A stretch of 64,000 nt of DNA from Microbacterium sp. LWH13-1.2 (GCF_038397735.1 NZ_CP151635.1:186001-250000), one strand, 5' to 3'. Positions 19,670-29,053 are shown, numbered from the stretch's first letter. Numbers and translations are program-made. The notes: a model not told the origin generated them from the letters alone.

Positions 19670-20605
19670 TCAGGAGACGGATGCGGCGCCGGATGCGGTG
19701 GCGGTGGTGTTCGCGGTCGTGAGCTCGGTGCGCCAGCTGCGGGTCGGGCGCCAGCCGAGCAGGCGTGCGGCCTTGGCGGACGAGAAGGCGGGGGCGCTCC
19801 CGGTCAGGGCGGTGGCCGCGTGCTCGGTGCCGGGGTGGAACTGAGGAAGAAGTTCGCTGAGCGGGCGACGAGCGAGCGCGTCATCGGCGCCGACGAAGAA
19901 GACCTCGCCGTTCGGGATGTCATCGAGGGCGGCGAGCAGCGTGTGAGCGAAGCCTGCCACGTCTCGGGCGTCGACGTAGTTGAACAGGGCGGGTGCCGAC
20001 AGCGCCGGGTCGTCGAGTCGCTCGAGCACGGTGTGGCCCTGCTGCGTCGGAGCACCGGCCCACTCTTCCGGGGCGATCACATAGCAGGGGCGGAAGGACG
20101 CGAAGCGCACGTCGTCGCCGGTCTGACGCCGCAGCATGTCGACGGTCTGCTCGATCAGCAGCTTCGACAGGGCGTAGGCGTTCCAGGGCTCCGCGGGCGA
20201 GGTCTCATCGAGCGGCAACCGCTCGGGTGCCCATCCACGCGGAGCGCCGTAGCCGATCACGGTCGGGCTGGAGGCAGCGACCACTCGGTGGATGCCGGCC
20301 CGTACAGCCCCGCCGAGCACCGACTGCGCGAGAGCGGCGTTGGTGCGGAGGATGACATCCTCCGGCGCGCTGAAGGGCACCGCGATCGCTGCCAGGTGGA
20401 TGAGCGCGTCGGCCTTCGTGCCGGCGAGTGTCGAGGCCGTGGCATCCGCATCGGTGAGATCGAGCGAGAACCGGGCGACCCCCGGGTGATCGAGGTCGTG
20501 CATCGGCTCGCGATCGATCGAGACGATCTCGTGCCCGGCATCGGCGAGGCCCGTCACGAGCGTGCGTCCGAGCCGGCCGGATCCGCCGGTGACGACGACC
20601 CTCAT
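19670..20605 (-). CDS. NAD-dependent epimerase/dehydratase, possible uronate dehydrogenase
   Basis: 311 aa, extended short-chain dehydrogenase fold. NAD-binding GGSGRLGRTL starts at residue 7; the active-site serine region is VAASSPTVIGYG and the catalytic pair lies in AYALSK (Tyr and Lys). In this operon it is the natural candidate for uronate dehydrogenase, oxidising galacturonate or glucuronate to the aldarolactone. It is longer than typical uronate dehydrogenases (about 265 aa), so an epimerase or other sugar dehydrogenase is possible. Its ATG overlaps the stop of the preceding oxidoreductase gene. Confidence 0.75.
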   Translation of the reverse strand: MRVVVTGGSGRLGRTLVTGLADAGHEIVSIDREPMHDLDHPGVARFSLDLTDADATASTLAGTKADALIHLAAIAVPFSAPEDVILRTNAALAQSVLGGAVRAGIHRVVAASSPTVIGYGAPRGWAPERLPLDETSPAEPWNAYALSKLLIEQTVDMLRRQTGDDVRFASFRPCYVIAPEEWAGAPTQQGHTVLERLDDPALSAPALFNYVDARDVAGFAHTLLAALDDIPNGEVFFVGADDALARRPLSELLPQFHPGTEHAATALTGSAPAFSSAKAARLLGWRPTRSWRTELTTANTTATASGAASVS

Positions 20606-21930
20606 CGGCGCGCGAGCAGGGCGATCCCCAGCTCGTCGACCTTCACGGGCAGCCCCGTCTCGAGCGAGCGATTGCCCGCGATGCCGACGGCGATCGATCG
20701 GATGCCGTCGGTCCAGTCGGCAGGGCGCGCGAGCGGGTCGTCGCCCGGCCCCTCGAAGACATCCGAGAGCAGCAGCTCGTCGCCGCCGCCGTGGCCGCCG
20801 TCACCGCCGTCGATCGGCACCTCGTATGCCTCTTCCCAGTGACGCTGCACGATCAGCTGCTCGCCCTCGGGGCGCAGCGAGGTGGTGCCGTCGCTGCCCG
20901 AGAGGCTGGGGTCGATGTGCGGATGCAGGCCCTCGCCGGCGAGCACGGCGCCGCGCTCGATGACGTCGAGCTCGACCCGGCCGAGTGTGCCGTTGACCGC
21001 CACGCGGTAGCCCTCCCACGGCGCGTGCGCGTTCAACGAGTAGGACATCGTCGCGCCGGACGCGTAGTCCACCACGAGCGCGAGGTTGTCCTCGATCGTG
21101 ATCCCCTCGCTGAAGACGTCGAGGTCGCGCTTGTATCCGTCATGCTCCTCGGCGTCGAGGTAGAGGGCGGTGAGGCGCTCGTCGGTGCGGAGGTCGAGCT
21201 CGAACAGGTCGCCGCCGTCGTGGGTGCCACGGGCGGGGCGCTCGCCCAGACCACGGGAGGCCGCGTTGTCTGCCCCGTAGAACCGCAGTGCGCCCGAGGC
21301 GAAGACACGGGTCGGCTGCGAGCGGATCCACCAGTTCACGAGGTCGAAGTGGTGGCTCGACTTGTGCACCAGCAGGCCGCCCGAGTTCTTCTTCTCGCGG
21401 TGCCAGCGGCGGAAGTAGTCGGCGCCATGGTTGGTGTCGAGCATCCACGAGAAGTCCACCGAGGTGACCTCTCCGATCGTTCCGTCCTGGATCACCTGGC
21501 GCAGCGCGCTGTTGCGCGGCGAGTATCGGTAGTTGAACGTGAGCACGACCTGACGGCCGGTGCGTTCCACGGCCTCTTCGATGCGTGCCGCGCTCGCGGC
21601 ATCGATCGTGAGCGGCTTCTCGACGACGACGTCGGCACCCGCCTCGAGCGAGCGGACGATCAGCTCGGCGTGCAGGTCGTCGCGCGAGCAGATGATGACG
21701 CGGTCGACGTGTTCGTCGCGGATGACCTGCTCGAGCTCGTCGGGGGCGGCGAGTCGGGGTGCCGGCGCGCCGACCTCGGCGATGCGGTCGGCGTAGAGCT
21801 CGGCCCGCACCGGGTTCGGCTCGATGATCGCCACGAGCTCGGCGCGGTCACGGTGCGTGCCGATGATCCCCTCGACGTACATCTGGGCTCGGGCTCCGGC
21901 GCCGGCAACGGCGTAGCGGGTCTTCGTCAT
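20602..21930 (-). CDS. Gfo/Idh/MocA family oxidoreductase
   Basis: 442 aa, larger than most family members. N-terminal Rossmann fold with AGAGARAQ at about 9-16 and the catalytic lysine in VVVEKPLTID; the C-terminal half holds the mixed beta-sheet with a SSHHFDLVNWW segment. Such enzymes oxidise or epimerise sugars and inositols with NAD(P). As first gene of the uronate operon, behind an operator-like palindrome, it may feed a further sugar acid into the route. Substrate unknown. Confidence 0.85.
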   Translation of the reverse strand: MTKTRYAVAGAGARAQMYVEGIIGTHRDRAELVAIIEPNPVRAELYADRIAEVGAPAPRLAAPDELEQVIRDEHVDRVIICSRDDLHAELIVRSLEAGADVVVEKPLTIDAASAARIEEAVERTGRQVVLTFNYRYSPRNSALRQVIQDGTIGEVTSVDFSWMLDTNHGADYFRRWHREKKNSGGLLVHKSSHHFDLVNWWIRSQPTRVFASGALRFYGADNAASRGLGERPARGTHDGGDLFELDLRTDERLTALYLDAEEHDGYKRDLDVFSEGITIEDNLALVVDYASGATMSYSLNAHAPWEGYRVAVNGTLGRVELDVIERGAVLAGEGLHPHIDPSLSGSDGTTSLRPEGEQLIVQRHWEEAYEVPIDGGDGGHGGGDELLLSDVFEGPGDDPLARPADWTDGIRSIAVGIAGNRSLETGLPVKVDELGIALLARR

Positions 21931-21956
21931 CGCGATCCTTCTGTGATCTCGAACTC

Positions 21957-21978
21957 AGGAAACGTTTTCTCGACGATA
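21957..21978 (-). promoter_or_regulatory. LacI-type operator with -10 box before the uronate operon
   Basis: GGAAAC/GTTTTC (21958-21969) is a CG-centred palindrome with 5 of 6 positions symmetric, the shape of LacI-family operators. A minus-strand -10-like TATCGT (21978-21973) lies directly upstream. The same core GAAAACGTT recurs before the divergent LacI/M24 pair (23066), which suggests one regulator for both. Confidence 0.55.
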
Positions 21979-22012
21979 GCACAGGGCAGATGCAGAGCGC
22001 GGCGGTCGGCGT

Positions 22013-23017
22013 TCAGGCGCTGGGCGGGGCGGCGGTGCTTCCGCGCACGACGAGGGTCGGCGACAGGGTGAGCGTCGGGGTGGGGCCGCCGCCGGTGAGC
22101 TGAGCGTACATCGCAGCCCAGGCGGCGGCGCCGATCTCGACCGCGGGAACGGCGGCCGTCGTGAGGGGCGGCGAGGTGTAGGCGGCGAAGGGGATGTCGT
22201 CGAAGCCGGTGATCGAAACCTGTCCGGGCACCTCGACGCGGCGCACGGTCAGTGCCGAGAGGAGGCCCATCGCCACGAGGTCGTTGTAGGCGATCACGGC
22301 GGTCGCGCCACTCGCGAGCACCTGATCGGCGACCGCGGTGCCGCTGTCGAAGTCGACACCGGCCGCGATCTCGTCGACCTCCAGGCCCGCCGTTCTCGAG
22401 ATCGCTGCCGCGATCGCATCCTGTCGAGCTCTGTGGGTCACGCTGCGGGTGGCACCGGCGAGATAGACCAGGCGACGGTGACCGAGGGACGTCAGATGGT
22501 CGACGATCTCGCGCATGCCGGATCCGTAGTCCGCGCCGACGACCGGTGCGCTCGGCTGCGGGCCGCGGTTGATCACGACGGCGGGGGAGAGCGCGGGGAG
22601 CAGCGTCGCGAGCTCCTCCTCGGGCATGCGCGGTGCGCAGAGGATCACGCCGTCGGTACGCAGTCTGGTGGCCCTGGCGAGTGCGTGCTCCTCGTCGAGG
22701 TCTTCACGCGAGTCGGCGACCAGCACGTGATATCCGTCGACGGTCGCTGCCCGGCTGAGGCCCCGCAGAATCGCCTGGAACGTCGGGTTCTCGAGGTCGG
22801 GGATCACGACCGCGACGGTCTGCGTGCGGCCGAGAACGAGGCTGCGGGCCACAGGGTTGGCGGTGTATCCGAGTTCGGCGGCTGCGGCCAGCACGCGCTC
22901 GGCAAGGGCGGGGTCGACGGTCGGATTGCCGTTCATCGCGCGAGACACGGTCGACAGCGAGACGCCGGCGAGTCTCGCGACGTCGGTGATGCCAGGGCGT
23001 GACGATTCGCGTGCCAT
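22013..23017 (-). CDS. LacI family transcriptional regulator of the uronate cluster
   Basis: 334 aa from ATG 23017, chosen because GAAGGG lies six bases upstream; an ATG two codons earlier is too close to it. The N-terminal HTH has ITDVARLAGVSLSTVSRAMNG, and a periplasmic-binding-protein-like effector domain follows (VVIPDLENPTFQAILRGL onward). It lies just downstream of the uronate operon promoter and is divergent from the M24 gene. Likely a repressor relieved by a uronate or aldarate; the effector is inferred from location only. Confidence 0.88.
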   Translation of the reverse strand: MARESSRPGITDVARLAGVSLSTVSRAMNGNPTVDPALAERVLAAAAELGYTANPVARSLVLGRTQTVAVVIPDLENPTFQAILRGLSRAATVDGYHVLVADSREDLDEEHALARATRLRTDGVILCAPRMPEEELATLLPALSPAVVINRGPQPSAPVVGADYGSGMREIVDHLTSLGHRRLVYLAGATRSVTHRARQDAIAAAISRTAGLEVDEIAAGVDFDSGTAVADQVLASGATAVIAYNDLVAMGLLSALTVRRVEVPGQVSITGFDDIPFAAYTSPPLTTAAVPAVEIGAAAWAAMYAQLTGGGPTPTLTLSPTLVVRGSTAAPPSA

Positions 23018-23055
23018 GAGCATCCCTTCGTTCCGCGAGCGGTCGCGGCTGTCGT

Positions 23056-23077
23056 CATACTACGAGAAAACGTTCTA
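23056..23077 (+). promoter_or_regulatory. Operator-like palindrome before the M24 gene
   Basis: GAAAAC/GTTCTA (23066-23077) shares the GAAAACGTT core with the operator at 21958. A -10-like CATACT (23056-23061) is just upstream on the plus strand. The site sits between the LacI gene and the M24 gene, so it may control both. Symmetry is only 4 of 6 positions. Confidence 0.4.
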
Positions 23078-23090
23078 CAGGGAGAGTCGC

Positions 23091-24134
23091 GTGGTCGGAG
23101 CATCCGAGGATCGGATCGAGAAGCAGGATCGTGTCGCCCGCGTGCGGCGAGAGTTCGATGACAGCCCACTCGTGCTCGCCTCGCACGAGGCCGTGTCGTG
23201 GTATCTCGAAGGCGTGCGCACGCACGTATCGCTCGCCGGCCCGCCGGCGCTCGCGGTGCGGGCGGAGGAGGGCGGGGACGTGCTCTTCGTCGCCGACAAC
23301 GAGGCCGACCGGATGATCGCCGAGGAGCTGCTGCCCGAGGATGCCGAGCGCATCGTCCGAGTGCCCTGGTGGATCCCGCCGGCGGTCGCCGCCGCCGAGA
23401 ACGCGGCGGTGCCGGAGTCGCAGGTGGCGCCTCGGCTGCGCGCGGCGAGAGCGCGGATGCTGCCGGCCGAGACTGCGAGATATCGGTCCTTGGGGCGTGA
23501 GACGGCCGAGACCCTGACCGATGCGCTCAGGCGGGTGGGTCCTGAGCAGACCGAGCGGGCCGTCGCGGCGGTGGCCGCCGCCGAACTCATCGCCCGGGGC
23601 ATCGATCCGCTCGTCGTGCTCGTCTCGGGCGCCGCTCGCGGTGCGTACCGGCATCCGCTTCCGACCGCCGGTGTTCTGGGCGATCGCGCGATGATCGTCG
23701 TCTGCGGCCGCCGCGACGGGCTCATCGCCAACGCGACACGATGGGTCGGCGCATCCGTCGACGAGGAGCCGATCCTCGGCGTCGAACGTGCGTTCCTCGA
23801 TGCCTCGGTTCCCGGCGCTCGTCTCGATGACGCCTTCGCGATCGGCGCGGCGGCGTACGCCCGCTTCGGGTTCGGCGTCGACGAGTGGCAGCGGCATCAC
23901 CAGGGCGGGCCGACCGGCTATGCCGGACGCGACCCCCGGGCCACGGCATCCACGACTGATCTGCTCGCCGAGAATCAGGCGTTCGCGTGGAACCCGACCG
24001 CGCCGGGGGTCAAGGTCGAGGACACCATGCTGCGCACCGAGGCGGGCTGGGAGGTGCTGACGGTCGACGAGCGCTGGCCGTCTGTCGAGTACGAGGGGCT
24101 GCGGCGCCCGGTCGCCCGCACGTACGGGGTCTGA
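23091..24134 (+). CDS. M24 (pita-bread fold) peptidase-like protein, possibly without metal site
   Basis: 347 aa from GTG 23091, behind an AGGGAG ribosome site; a start further upstream would cover the LacI gene start and the operator. The N-terminal half resembles the aminopeptidase P regulatory domain. The C-terminal half has M24-like segments: YRHPLPT (His188), a CGRRDGLIANATRWVG stretch, HHQGGPTGYAGRD (His269/270) and VKVEDTML (Glu310). In active M24 enzymes the second segment supplies two metal-binding Asp residues; here one position reads Asn214 and the other is not Asp. It may be a creatinase-like, metal-free hydrolase. Substrate unknown. Confidence 0.7.
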   Translation: MVGASEDRIEKQDRVARVRREFDDSPLVLASHEAVSWYLEGVRTHVSLAGPPALAVRAEEGGDVLFVADNEADRMIAEELLPEDAERIVRVPWWIPPAVAAAENAAVPESQVAPRLRAARARMLPAETARYRSLGRETAETLTDALRRVGPEQTERAVAAVAAAELIARGIDPLVVLVSGAARGAYRHPLPTAGVLGDRAMIVVCGRRDGLIANATRWVGASVDEEPILGVERAFLDASVPGARLDDAFAIGAAAYARFGFGVDEWQRHHQGGPTGYAGRDPRATASTTDLLAENQAFAWNPTAPGVKVEDTMLRTEAGWEVLTVDERWPSVEYEGLRRPVARTYGV

Positions 24135-24180
24135 TCCGCGGATGCTGGGCCGAATCACACGTGCGGCCTGGTCGGCGGCA

Positions 24181-24257
24181 CGGATGGCTGGCCGATTCCC
24201 GCCTGGCTGACGGTTGGGGCTCCACGCGGCAGTCATCCGCGGATCGACCAGCCATCT
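24181..24257. repeat. Palindromic element, diverged relative of the 30-kb repeats
   Basis: Lies between the convergent M24 and LacI genes. Outer arms GATGGCTGGCCGAT and ATCGACCAGCCATC are inverted repeats with one mismatch, about 50 bases apart. The left arm CGGATGGCTGGC and the right arm GGATCGACCAGCCA match the outer arms of the two elements at 30.26 and 30.43 kb, but the centre differs. It can fold into a long hairpin and may act as a terminator. Confidence 0.6.
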
Positions 24258-24288
24258 GGGCATGCCGCCAAGGGACACGCGGCCCCGC

Positions 24289-25296
24289 TCAGCCGCCCGT
24301 CGAGCGACGCACGATCAGCTCGGGCGGGAACACGGTCTGGCGGGGGATGCTGTCGGGGTCGGCAGCCTCTTCGAGCACGATGCGCAGCGCGGTGCGACCG
24401 ATCATGCGGCTGGGCTGGCGGATGGATGACAGGGGTACGGCGGCAGCCGCCGCGAACGGATTGTCGTCGAAGCCGATCAGTGCGATCTCGTCGGGCACGA
24501 GCACCCGCCCACCCGACACGAGCGACTGCAGCAGCCCGAGGGCGAGCAGGTCGTTGGCGGCGAAGAGAGCATCCGGCCACTCGCGGCGAGGGCGGGTGAG
24601 CAGGCGCGCGCCGGCGGCGACACCCTCTTCGACGGTCATCGCGGAGGTCGGCACGACCTCGAGCTCGACGTGCACCGCCGCGTTCTCGGCTGCCGCACGG
24701 GCTCCCGCGAGGCGGTCGGTGACCTGTCGGATGTCGAACGGGCCGCCGACGAAGGCGATGCGCCGACGTCCGCCCTCGATCAGGTGCTCGACCGCCAACC
24801 TGCCACCGGCGACACTGTCGACCGAGACCGACGAGAATCCGCTGTCTGCGCTGAAACGGTCGACCAGAACGGTGGCGATGCCGCTCGCGCGGAACCTGCG
24901 TAGCTGCGTCATGACATCGCCGTACGGGGCGATGAGCAGACCGCGCACCTGCTGCTCGCGGAAGAGGTCGAGGTAGACCTTCTCGCGCGACGGATCGTCG
25001 TCGGTGTTGCCGTAGAGGATCGCGATGCCGTGGCTCGACGCCTCGTCTTCGGCGCCGCGCACCACGTCGTTGTAGAAGGGGTTCTGTCCGTCGAGCACCA
25101 CGAATCCGACGGTCGTGCTGACGCCGGCGCGGAGTTTGCGCGCCGCATCGTTGCGTACATAGCCGAGCTCTTCGATCGCCTGGGTGACGCGTTCGACCGA
25201 GTCGCTCGAGACCTCGTCCGGACGGTTCAGGACGTTCGAGACCGTGCCCACCGACACGCCCGCACGGACGGCGACATCGCGGATGCTGATCGGCAT
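24289..25296 (-). CDS. LacI family regulator of the rhamnose regulon
   Basis: 335 aa. HTH with ISIRDVAVRAGVSVGTVSN at residues 3-21, then VLNRP hinge region and an effector domain (VVLDGQNPFYNDVVRG onward). Divergent from the rhamnose importer operon, with an operator-like palindrome in the shared region, so it is the probable rhamnose repressor. It is a close paralogue of the LacI protein at 45628; the recognition helix (VSVGTVSNVLN) is identical. Rhamnose or rhamnulose as effector is inference from context. Confidence 0.88.
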   Translation of the reverse strand: MPISIRDVAVRAGVSVGTVSNVLNRPDEVSSDSVERVTQAIEELGYVRNDAARKLRAGVSTTVGFVVLDGQNPFYNDVVRGAEDEASSHGIAILYGNTDDDPSREKVYLDLFREQQVRGLLIAPYGDVMTQLRRFRASGIATVLVDRFSADSGFSSVSVDSVAGGRLAVEHLIEGGRRRIAFVGGPFDIRQVTDRLAGARAAAENAAVHVELEVVPTSAMTVEEGVAAGARLLTRPRREWPDALFAANDLLALGLLQSLVSGGRVLVPDEIALIGFDDNPFAAAAAVPLSSIRQPSRMIGRTALRIVLEEAADPDSIPRQTVFPPELIVRRSTGG

Positions 25297-25343
25297 TCGG
25301 CTGTCCTCTCGTCGTCGGGCGGATCACGCTTCGGCATCGGGGG

Positions 25344-25400
25344 TTGACCTGAGGCCGGCATCACATACACTAGCCTGAAACGAGCTTGAATCGATTCAGG
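25344..25400 (+). promoter_or_regulatory. Promoter and LacI operator of the rhamnose importer operon
   Basis: TTGACC (25344-25349), 16-bp spacer, TACACT (25366-25371). A perfect 12-bp palindrome TGAATCGATTCA lies at 25387-25398, about 15 bases after the -10 box, so a bound repressor would cover the start of transcription. The same arrangement, with one changed base, precedes the rhamnose catabolic operon at 36521. Confidence 0.75.
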
Positions 25401-25446
25401 TAAAGTTCATTCTGATTATCATCCCCCTCAACGGAGAGGAAAGCCA

Positions 25447-26976
25447 GTGGTAGACGCAGCCTCCGCCCGCAGCGCTCCCCCCACCGCGCTCGAGCTGCAT
25501 CGGGTCGTGAAGTCCTTCGGCCCCGTCGTCGCACTCCGCTCCGGCAGCCTGACGCTCCGCCCCGGTTCCATCCACGCCCTCATCGGCGAGAACGGTGCGG
25601 GCAAGTCGACGCTCGTGAAGATCATGGCCGGTCTCTACCGCCGTGACTCGGGGGATTTCCGCCTGCACGGCGAAGAGGTCGACTTCACCAGCACGGCCCA
25701 GTCGAAAGCCGCGGGCATCGCGGTCATCTACCAGGAGCCGACGCTGTTCCCCGATCTCTCGGTGACCGAGAACATCTTCATGGGGCGTCAGCCCACCGGA
25801 GTCCTCGGACGCATCGACCGCAAGGCCATGCGCACCGAGGTCGACCAGATCTTCCGTCGCCTGGGTGTGACTCTCGACCCCGACCGCATCACCGAGGGGC
25901 TGTCGATCGCCGACCAGCAGATCATCGAGATCGCGAAGGCGATCTCGCTCGATGCGAGCGTGCTGATCATGGACGAGCCGACGGCCGCGCTCAGCGGCGT
26001 CGAGGTCGACCGTCTGTTCGCGGTCGCCCGCAGCCTCCGCGACGAGGGCCGCGCGATCCTCTTCATCTCGCACCGCTTCGACGAGGTCTTCGACCTTTGC
26101 GACACGGTCACGGTCATGCGCGACGGCGCCTACATCGACACCACGGCCATCGCCGAGACCACGGTCGACGACCTGGTCAGGCAGATGGTCGGTCGCGACG
26201 TCACCGAGCTCTTCCCCAAGCAGGAGGCCGTCGTCGGCGAGCCGCTGCTCGAGGTCACGAGCCTCACCCGCCCCGGCGTCTTCCATGACATCTCCTTCAC
26301 CGTCCGGGCGGGCGAGATCGTCGCTCTGGCCGGCCTCGTCGGCGCAGGCCGCTCCGAGGTCGCGCGAGCGATCTTCGGCGTCGACCCGTACGACGAGGGG
26401 CAGGTGCGGATGCTGGGCTCAGCCGTCGCACGCCGCAATCCCACCGCCGCGATGCGCAGCGGACTCGCGCTCGTGCCCGAGGACCGCCGCAAGCAGGGTC
26501 TCGTGATCGATGCCGGCGTCGGGGGGAACATCACCCTCGCTATCCGTCGGCGTCTGTCGAAGTGGGGCCTGATCACCAGCGGAATCGAGAACCGCGCCGC
26601 CAAGGAGTGGGCGTCCCGCCTCGAGGTCAAGACCCACGCGCTCGACACCGTGGCAGCCACGCTGTCCGGCGGAAACCAGCAAAAGGTCGTGCTGGCCAAG
26701 TGGCTGGCCACAGACCCCCGCGTGCTGATCATCGACGAGCCGACCCGAGGCATCGACGTCGGCACGAAGTCCGAGGTGCACCGGCTGCTCTCGCAGCTCG
26801 CGGGCGAAGGGCTGGGGATCCTCATGATCTCGTCCGAGCTGCCCGAAGTCCTCGGCATGGCCGACCGCGTGCTCGTGATGCGCGAAGGGCGCATCACCGC
26901 CGAGATCTCCCGCGACGACGCCACCAGCGAGAACGTCATGTTCGCCGCCACCCACTCATCGGAGCTGCACTCATGA
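25447..26976 (+). CDS. rhaT: CUT2 sugar ABC transporter ATP-binding protein (rhamnose type)
   Basis: 509 aa with two nucleotide-binding domains, as in RbsA/XylG/RhaT. First domain: Walker [10 protein letters not shown] near residue 48, a degenerate signature LSIADQQ and Walker [11 protein letters not shown]. Second domain: degenerate Walker [10 protein letters not shown], intact signature [14 protein letters not shown] and [13 protein letters not shown]. This asymmetry is normal for CUT2 ATPases. GTG 25447 follows GGAGAGGAAAG. It overlaps the permease gene by 4 bases. Rhamnose specificity follows from the adjacent catabolic genes. Confidence 0.9.
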   Translation: MVDAASARSAPPTALELHRVVKSFGPVVALRSGSLTLRPGSIHALIGENGAGKSTLVKIMAGLYRRDSGDFRLHGEEVDFTSTAQSKAAGIAVIYQEPTLFPDLSVTENIFMGRQPTGVLGRIDRKAMRTEVDQIFRRLGVTLDPDRITEGLSIADQQIIEIAKAISLDASVLIMDEPTAALSGVEVDRLFAVARSLRDEGRAILFISHRFDEVFDLCDTVTVMRDGAYIDTTAIAETTVDDLVRQMVGRDVTELFPKQEAVVGEPLLEVTSLTRPGVFHDISFTVRAGEIVALAGLVGAGRSEVARAIFGVDPYDEGQVRMLGSAVARRNPTAAMRSGLALVPEDRRKQGLVIDAGVGGNITLAIRRRLSKWGLITSGIENRAAKEWASRLEVKTHALDTVAATLSGGNQQKVVLAKWLATDPRVLIIDEPTRGIDVGTKSEVHRLLSQLAGEGLGILMISSELPEVLGMADRVLVMREGRITAEISRDDATSENVMFAATHSSELHS

Positions 26977-28004
26977 GCACCACCACCGCACCCGCGGCCG
27001 CCGCTCCCGCGATCGCGAAGAAGCCGGGCGGCATCGGTCGCGCTCGTGAGTTCGGCATCCTCGCAGCTCTCGTGCTCGTCGTGATCGCCGCCACCGTGAA
27101 GAACCCGGCCTTCCTGTTCAGCTCCGACGGCTGGCGCGACCTGCTGCTGACGCCGTCGATCCTCATGCTCGTCGCGGTCGGTCAGGCGATCGTGATCATC
27201 ACGCGCAACGTCGACCTCTCGGTCGGTTCGGTGATGGGCCTCACGGCATACCTGACCGGACGCCTGTTCGTCGACGTGCCCGGCATCCCGATCATCATCG
27301 TGGTGATCGCGGCCGTGTTGCTCGGTGCCTTCCTCGGCCTCGTGAACGGTGCGTTGGTCGCGTTCGCGAAGGTGCCGGCCATGGTGATCACGCTCGGCAC
27401 GCTGTATGCCTACCGCGGCATAAACGTGCTCTGGACCGGCAGCGACCGCATCAACGCCTCCGACATGCCGAAGGACTTCCTCGGCCTCGGCACGCAGCAG
27501 ATCCTCTTCATCCCGGTGCTGACGATCATCGCGGTGATCGTGCTCGCGCTCGCCGCCTGGTATCTGCGCAACATCCGCGGCGGTCGTGAGTACTACGCGA
27601 TCGGTTCCGACCCGTCCGCCGCAGAGCTCTACGGCCTCAAGGTCACTCGCCGCGTGCTCTCTGCGTTCGTCCTCTCGGGCGCACTCGCGGGTCTCGCGGG
27701 CGTCTTCTACGCCGCCCGCTACGGATCCATCAGCTCGCAGGCCGGCAGCGGCTGGGAGCTGGATGCGGTCGGTGCCGCCGTCATCGGCGGCATCGCGATC
27801 ACCGGCGGCGTCGGCACCGTCTGGGGCGCGGCCATCGGCGCGATGCTCCTCATGACCATCAACCGTGCGCTGCCGATCCTCGGCATCCCGGACTTCTGGC
27901 AGCGCGCCGTGGTCGGTGTGCTGATCATCGGGGCCATCGTGCTCGACCGGGTGCTCGCGGTCAGACAGAGACGCCAGCTCATCGAGGCGAGGGACGAATC
28001 ATGA
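26973..28004 (+). CDS. rhaP: CUT2 sugar ABC transporter permease (rhamnose type)
   Basis: 343 aa, about eight to ten membrane helices after a polar N terminus. The family segment [20 protein letters not shown] (about 70-90) and a second conserved region [16 protein letters not shown] are present. It forms the channel together with the next gene product. ATG 26973 overlaps the ATPase stop (ATGA), and its own stop overlaps the next start the same way, so the importer proteins are probably made in coupled fashion. Confidence 0.88.
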   Translation: MSTTTAPAAAAPAIAKKPGGIGRAREFGILAALVLVVIAATVKNPAFLFSSDGWRDLLLTPSILMLVAVGQAIVIITRNVDLSVGSVMGLTAYLTGRLFVDVPGIPIIIVVIAAVLLGAFLGLVNGALVAFAKVPAMVITLGTLYAYRGINVLWTGSDRINASDMPKDFLGLGTQQILFIPVLTIIAVIVLALAAWYLRNIRGGREYYAIGSDPSAAELYGLKVTRRVLSAFVLSGALAGLAGVFYAARYGSISSQAGSGWELDAVGAAVIGGIAITGGVGTVWGAAIGAMLLMTINRALPILGIPDFWQRAVVGVLIIGAIVLDRVLAVRQRRQLIEARDES

Positions 28005-29053
28005 CCACGACAACGACGACCACGTCGACGCGCGTCATCCGCGACTACGACCGTCCGCTCTGGCGACGCGTCTTCGTCAACCGCGAGTTCGCGATCATCG
28101 CCCTGCTGGTCTTGGTGACCATCGTCGCCGCGGCCTCGATCCGCGGCTTCGCGCAGCCGATCACCGCGAACTACCTGCTGCTCGACGTCGCGCCGATCCT
28201 GCTCATCGCCCTGCCGATGACTCTCGTGATGATCACCGGAGAGATCGACCTCTCGGTCGGATCGATGGTCGGACTCGCCAGCGTCGTCACGGGTGTGCTC
28301 ACCGAGTCGGGTGCGCCGTTCGAGGTCGCAGCCCTCGCCGCCCTGGTCGTCGGCGTCGTCGGCGGAGCGTTCAACGGCTTCCTCGTGACGATCGTCGGAC
28401 TGCCCTCGCTCGCCGTCACGATCGGCACGCTCGCGCTCTTCCGCGGTCTTGCGGTGGGTCTGCTCGGCACCACGGCCGTCACCGACTTCCCCGAGACCTG
28501 GACGGCTCTCGCGAAGGCGAAGATCGCGGGAACGACGATCCCGTACATCGTGATCCCGTTCCTCATCCTGCTCGTGCTGTTCGTCGTGCTGTTGCACTTC
28601 ACGCCCTTCGGCCGTGGGGTGTTCGCGATCGGACTCTCGAAGGACGCGGCGCGTTTCTCGGGCGTCGACGTCGAGCGCACGAAGTTCATCCTGTTCGTGC
28701 TCTCAGGCGTCGTCGCCGCCTTCGCGGGCATCTTCTACACGCTGCGGTTCGGCAGCGCCCGAGGCGACAACGCCACGGGACTCGAGCTGCAGGTGATCGC
28801 GGCCGTCGTGCTCGGCGGAGTCTCGGTGTTCGGCGGACGCGGGCACCTGCAAGGTGTCGTCGCCGCCGTGCTGCTCATCGGGGTGCTGGGCAGCAGCCTG
28901 CGTCTCGCCGGCGTCACCTCCGACGTCATCAACATCATCACCGGCGGTCTGCTGATCTTCTCGGTCGTCGCAGCCAGCGTCCTCGCCTGGGCGCAGCGCG
29001 TCCGTGCGAAGGCCGGTCCGCCGCTCCGCGTAGCAGCCTCTCCCGCACCATGA
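28001..29053 (+). CDS. rhaQ: CUT2 sugar ABC transporter permease, second subunit
   Basis: 350 aa. Polar Thr-rich N terminus, then multiple membrane helices; MITGEIDLSVGSMVGLASVV and GGVSVFGGRGHLQG are the family signatures. It pairs with the preceding permease as in the RhaSTPQ importers of rhizobia. A 54-bp gap separates it from the substrate-binding protein gene. Confidence 0.88.
   Translation: MTTTTTTTSTRVIRDYDRPLWRRVFVNREFAIIALLVLVTIVAAASIRGFAQPITANYLLLDVAPILLIALPMTLVMITGEIDLSVGSMVGLASVVTGVLTESGAPFEVAALAALVVGVVGGAFNGFLVTIVGLPSLAVTIGTLALFRGLAVGLLGTTAVTDFPETWTALAKAKIAGTTIPYIVIPFLILLVLFVVLLHFTPFGRGVFAIGLSKDAARFSGVDVERTKFILFVLSGVVAAFAGIFYTLRFGSARGDNATGLELQVIAAVVLGGVSVFGGRGHLQGVVAAVLLIGVLGSSLRLAGVTSDVINIITGGLLIFSVVAASVLAWAQRVRAKAGPPLRVAASPAP

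Noticed and set aside
25300..25446. A riboswitch in the rhamnose importer leader
   Set aside because: The leader is explained by a promoter and one palindromic operator; no further conserved structure is visible.
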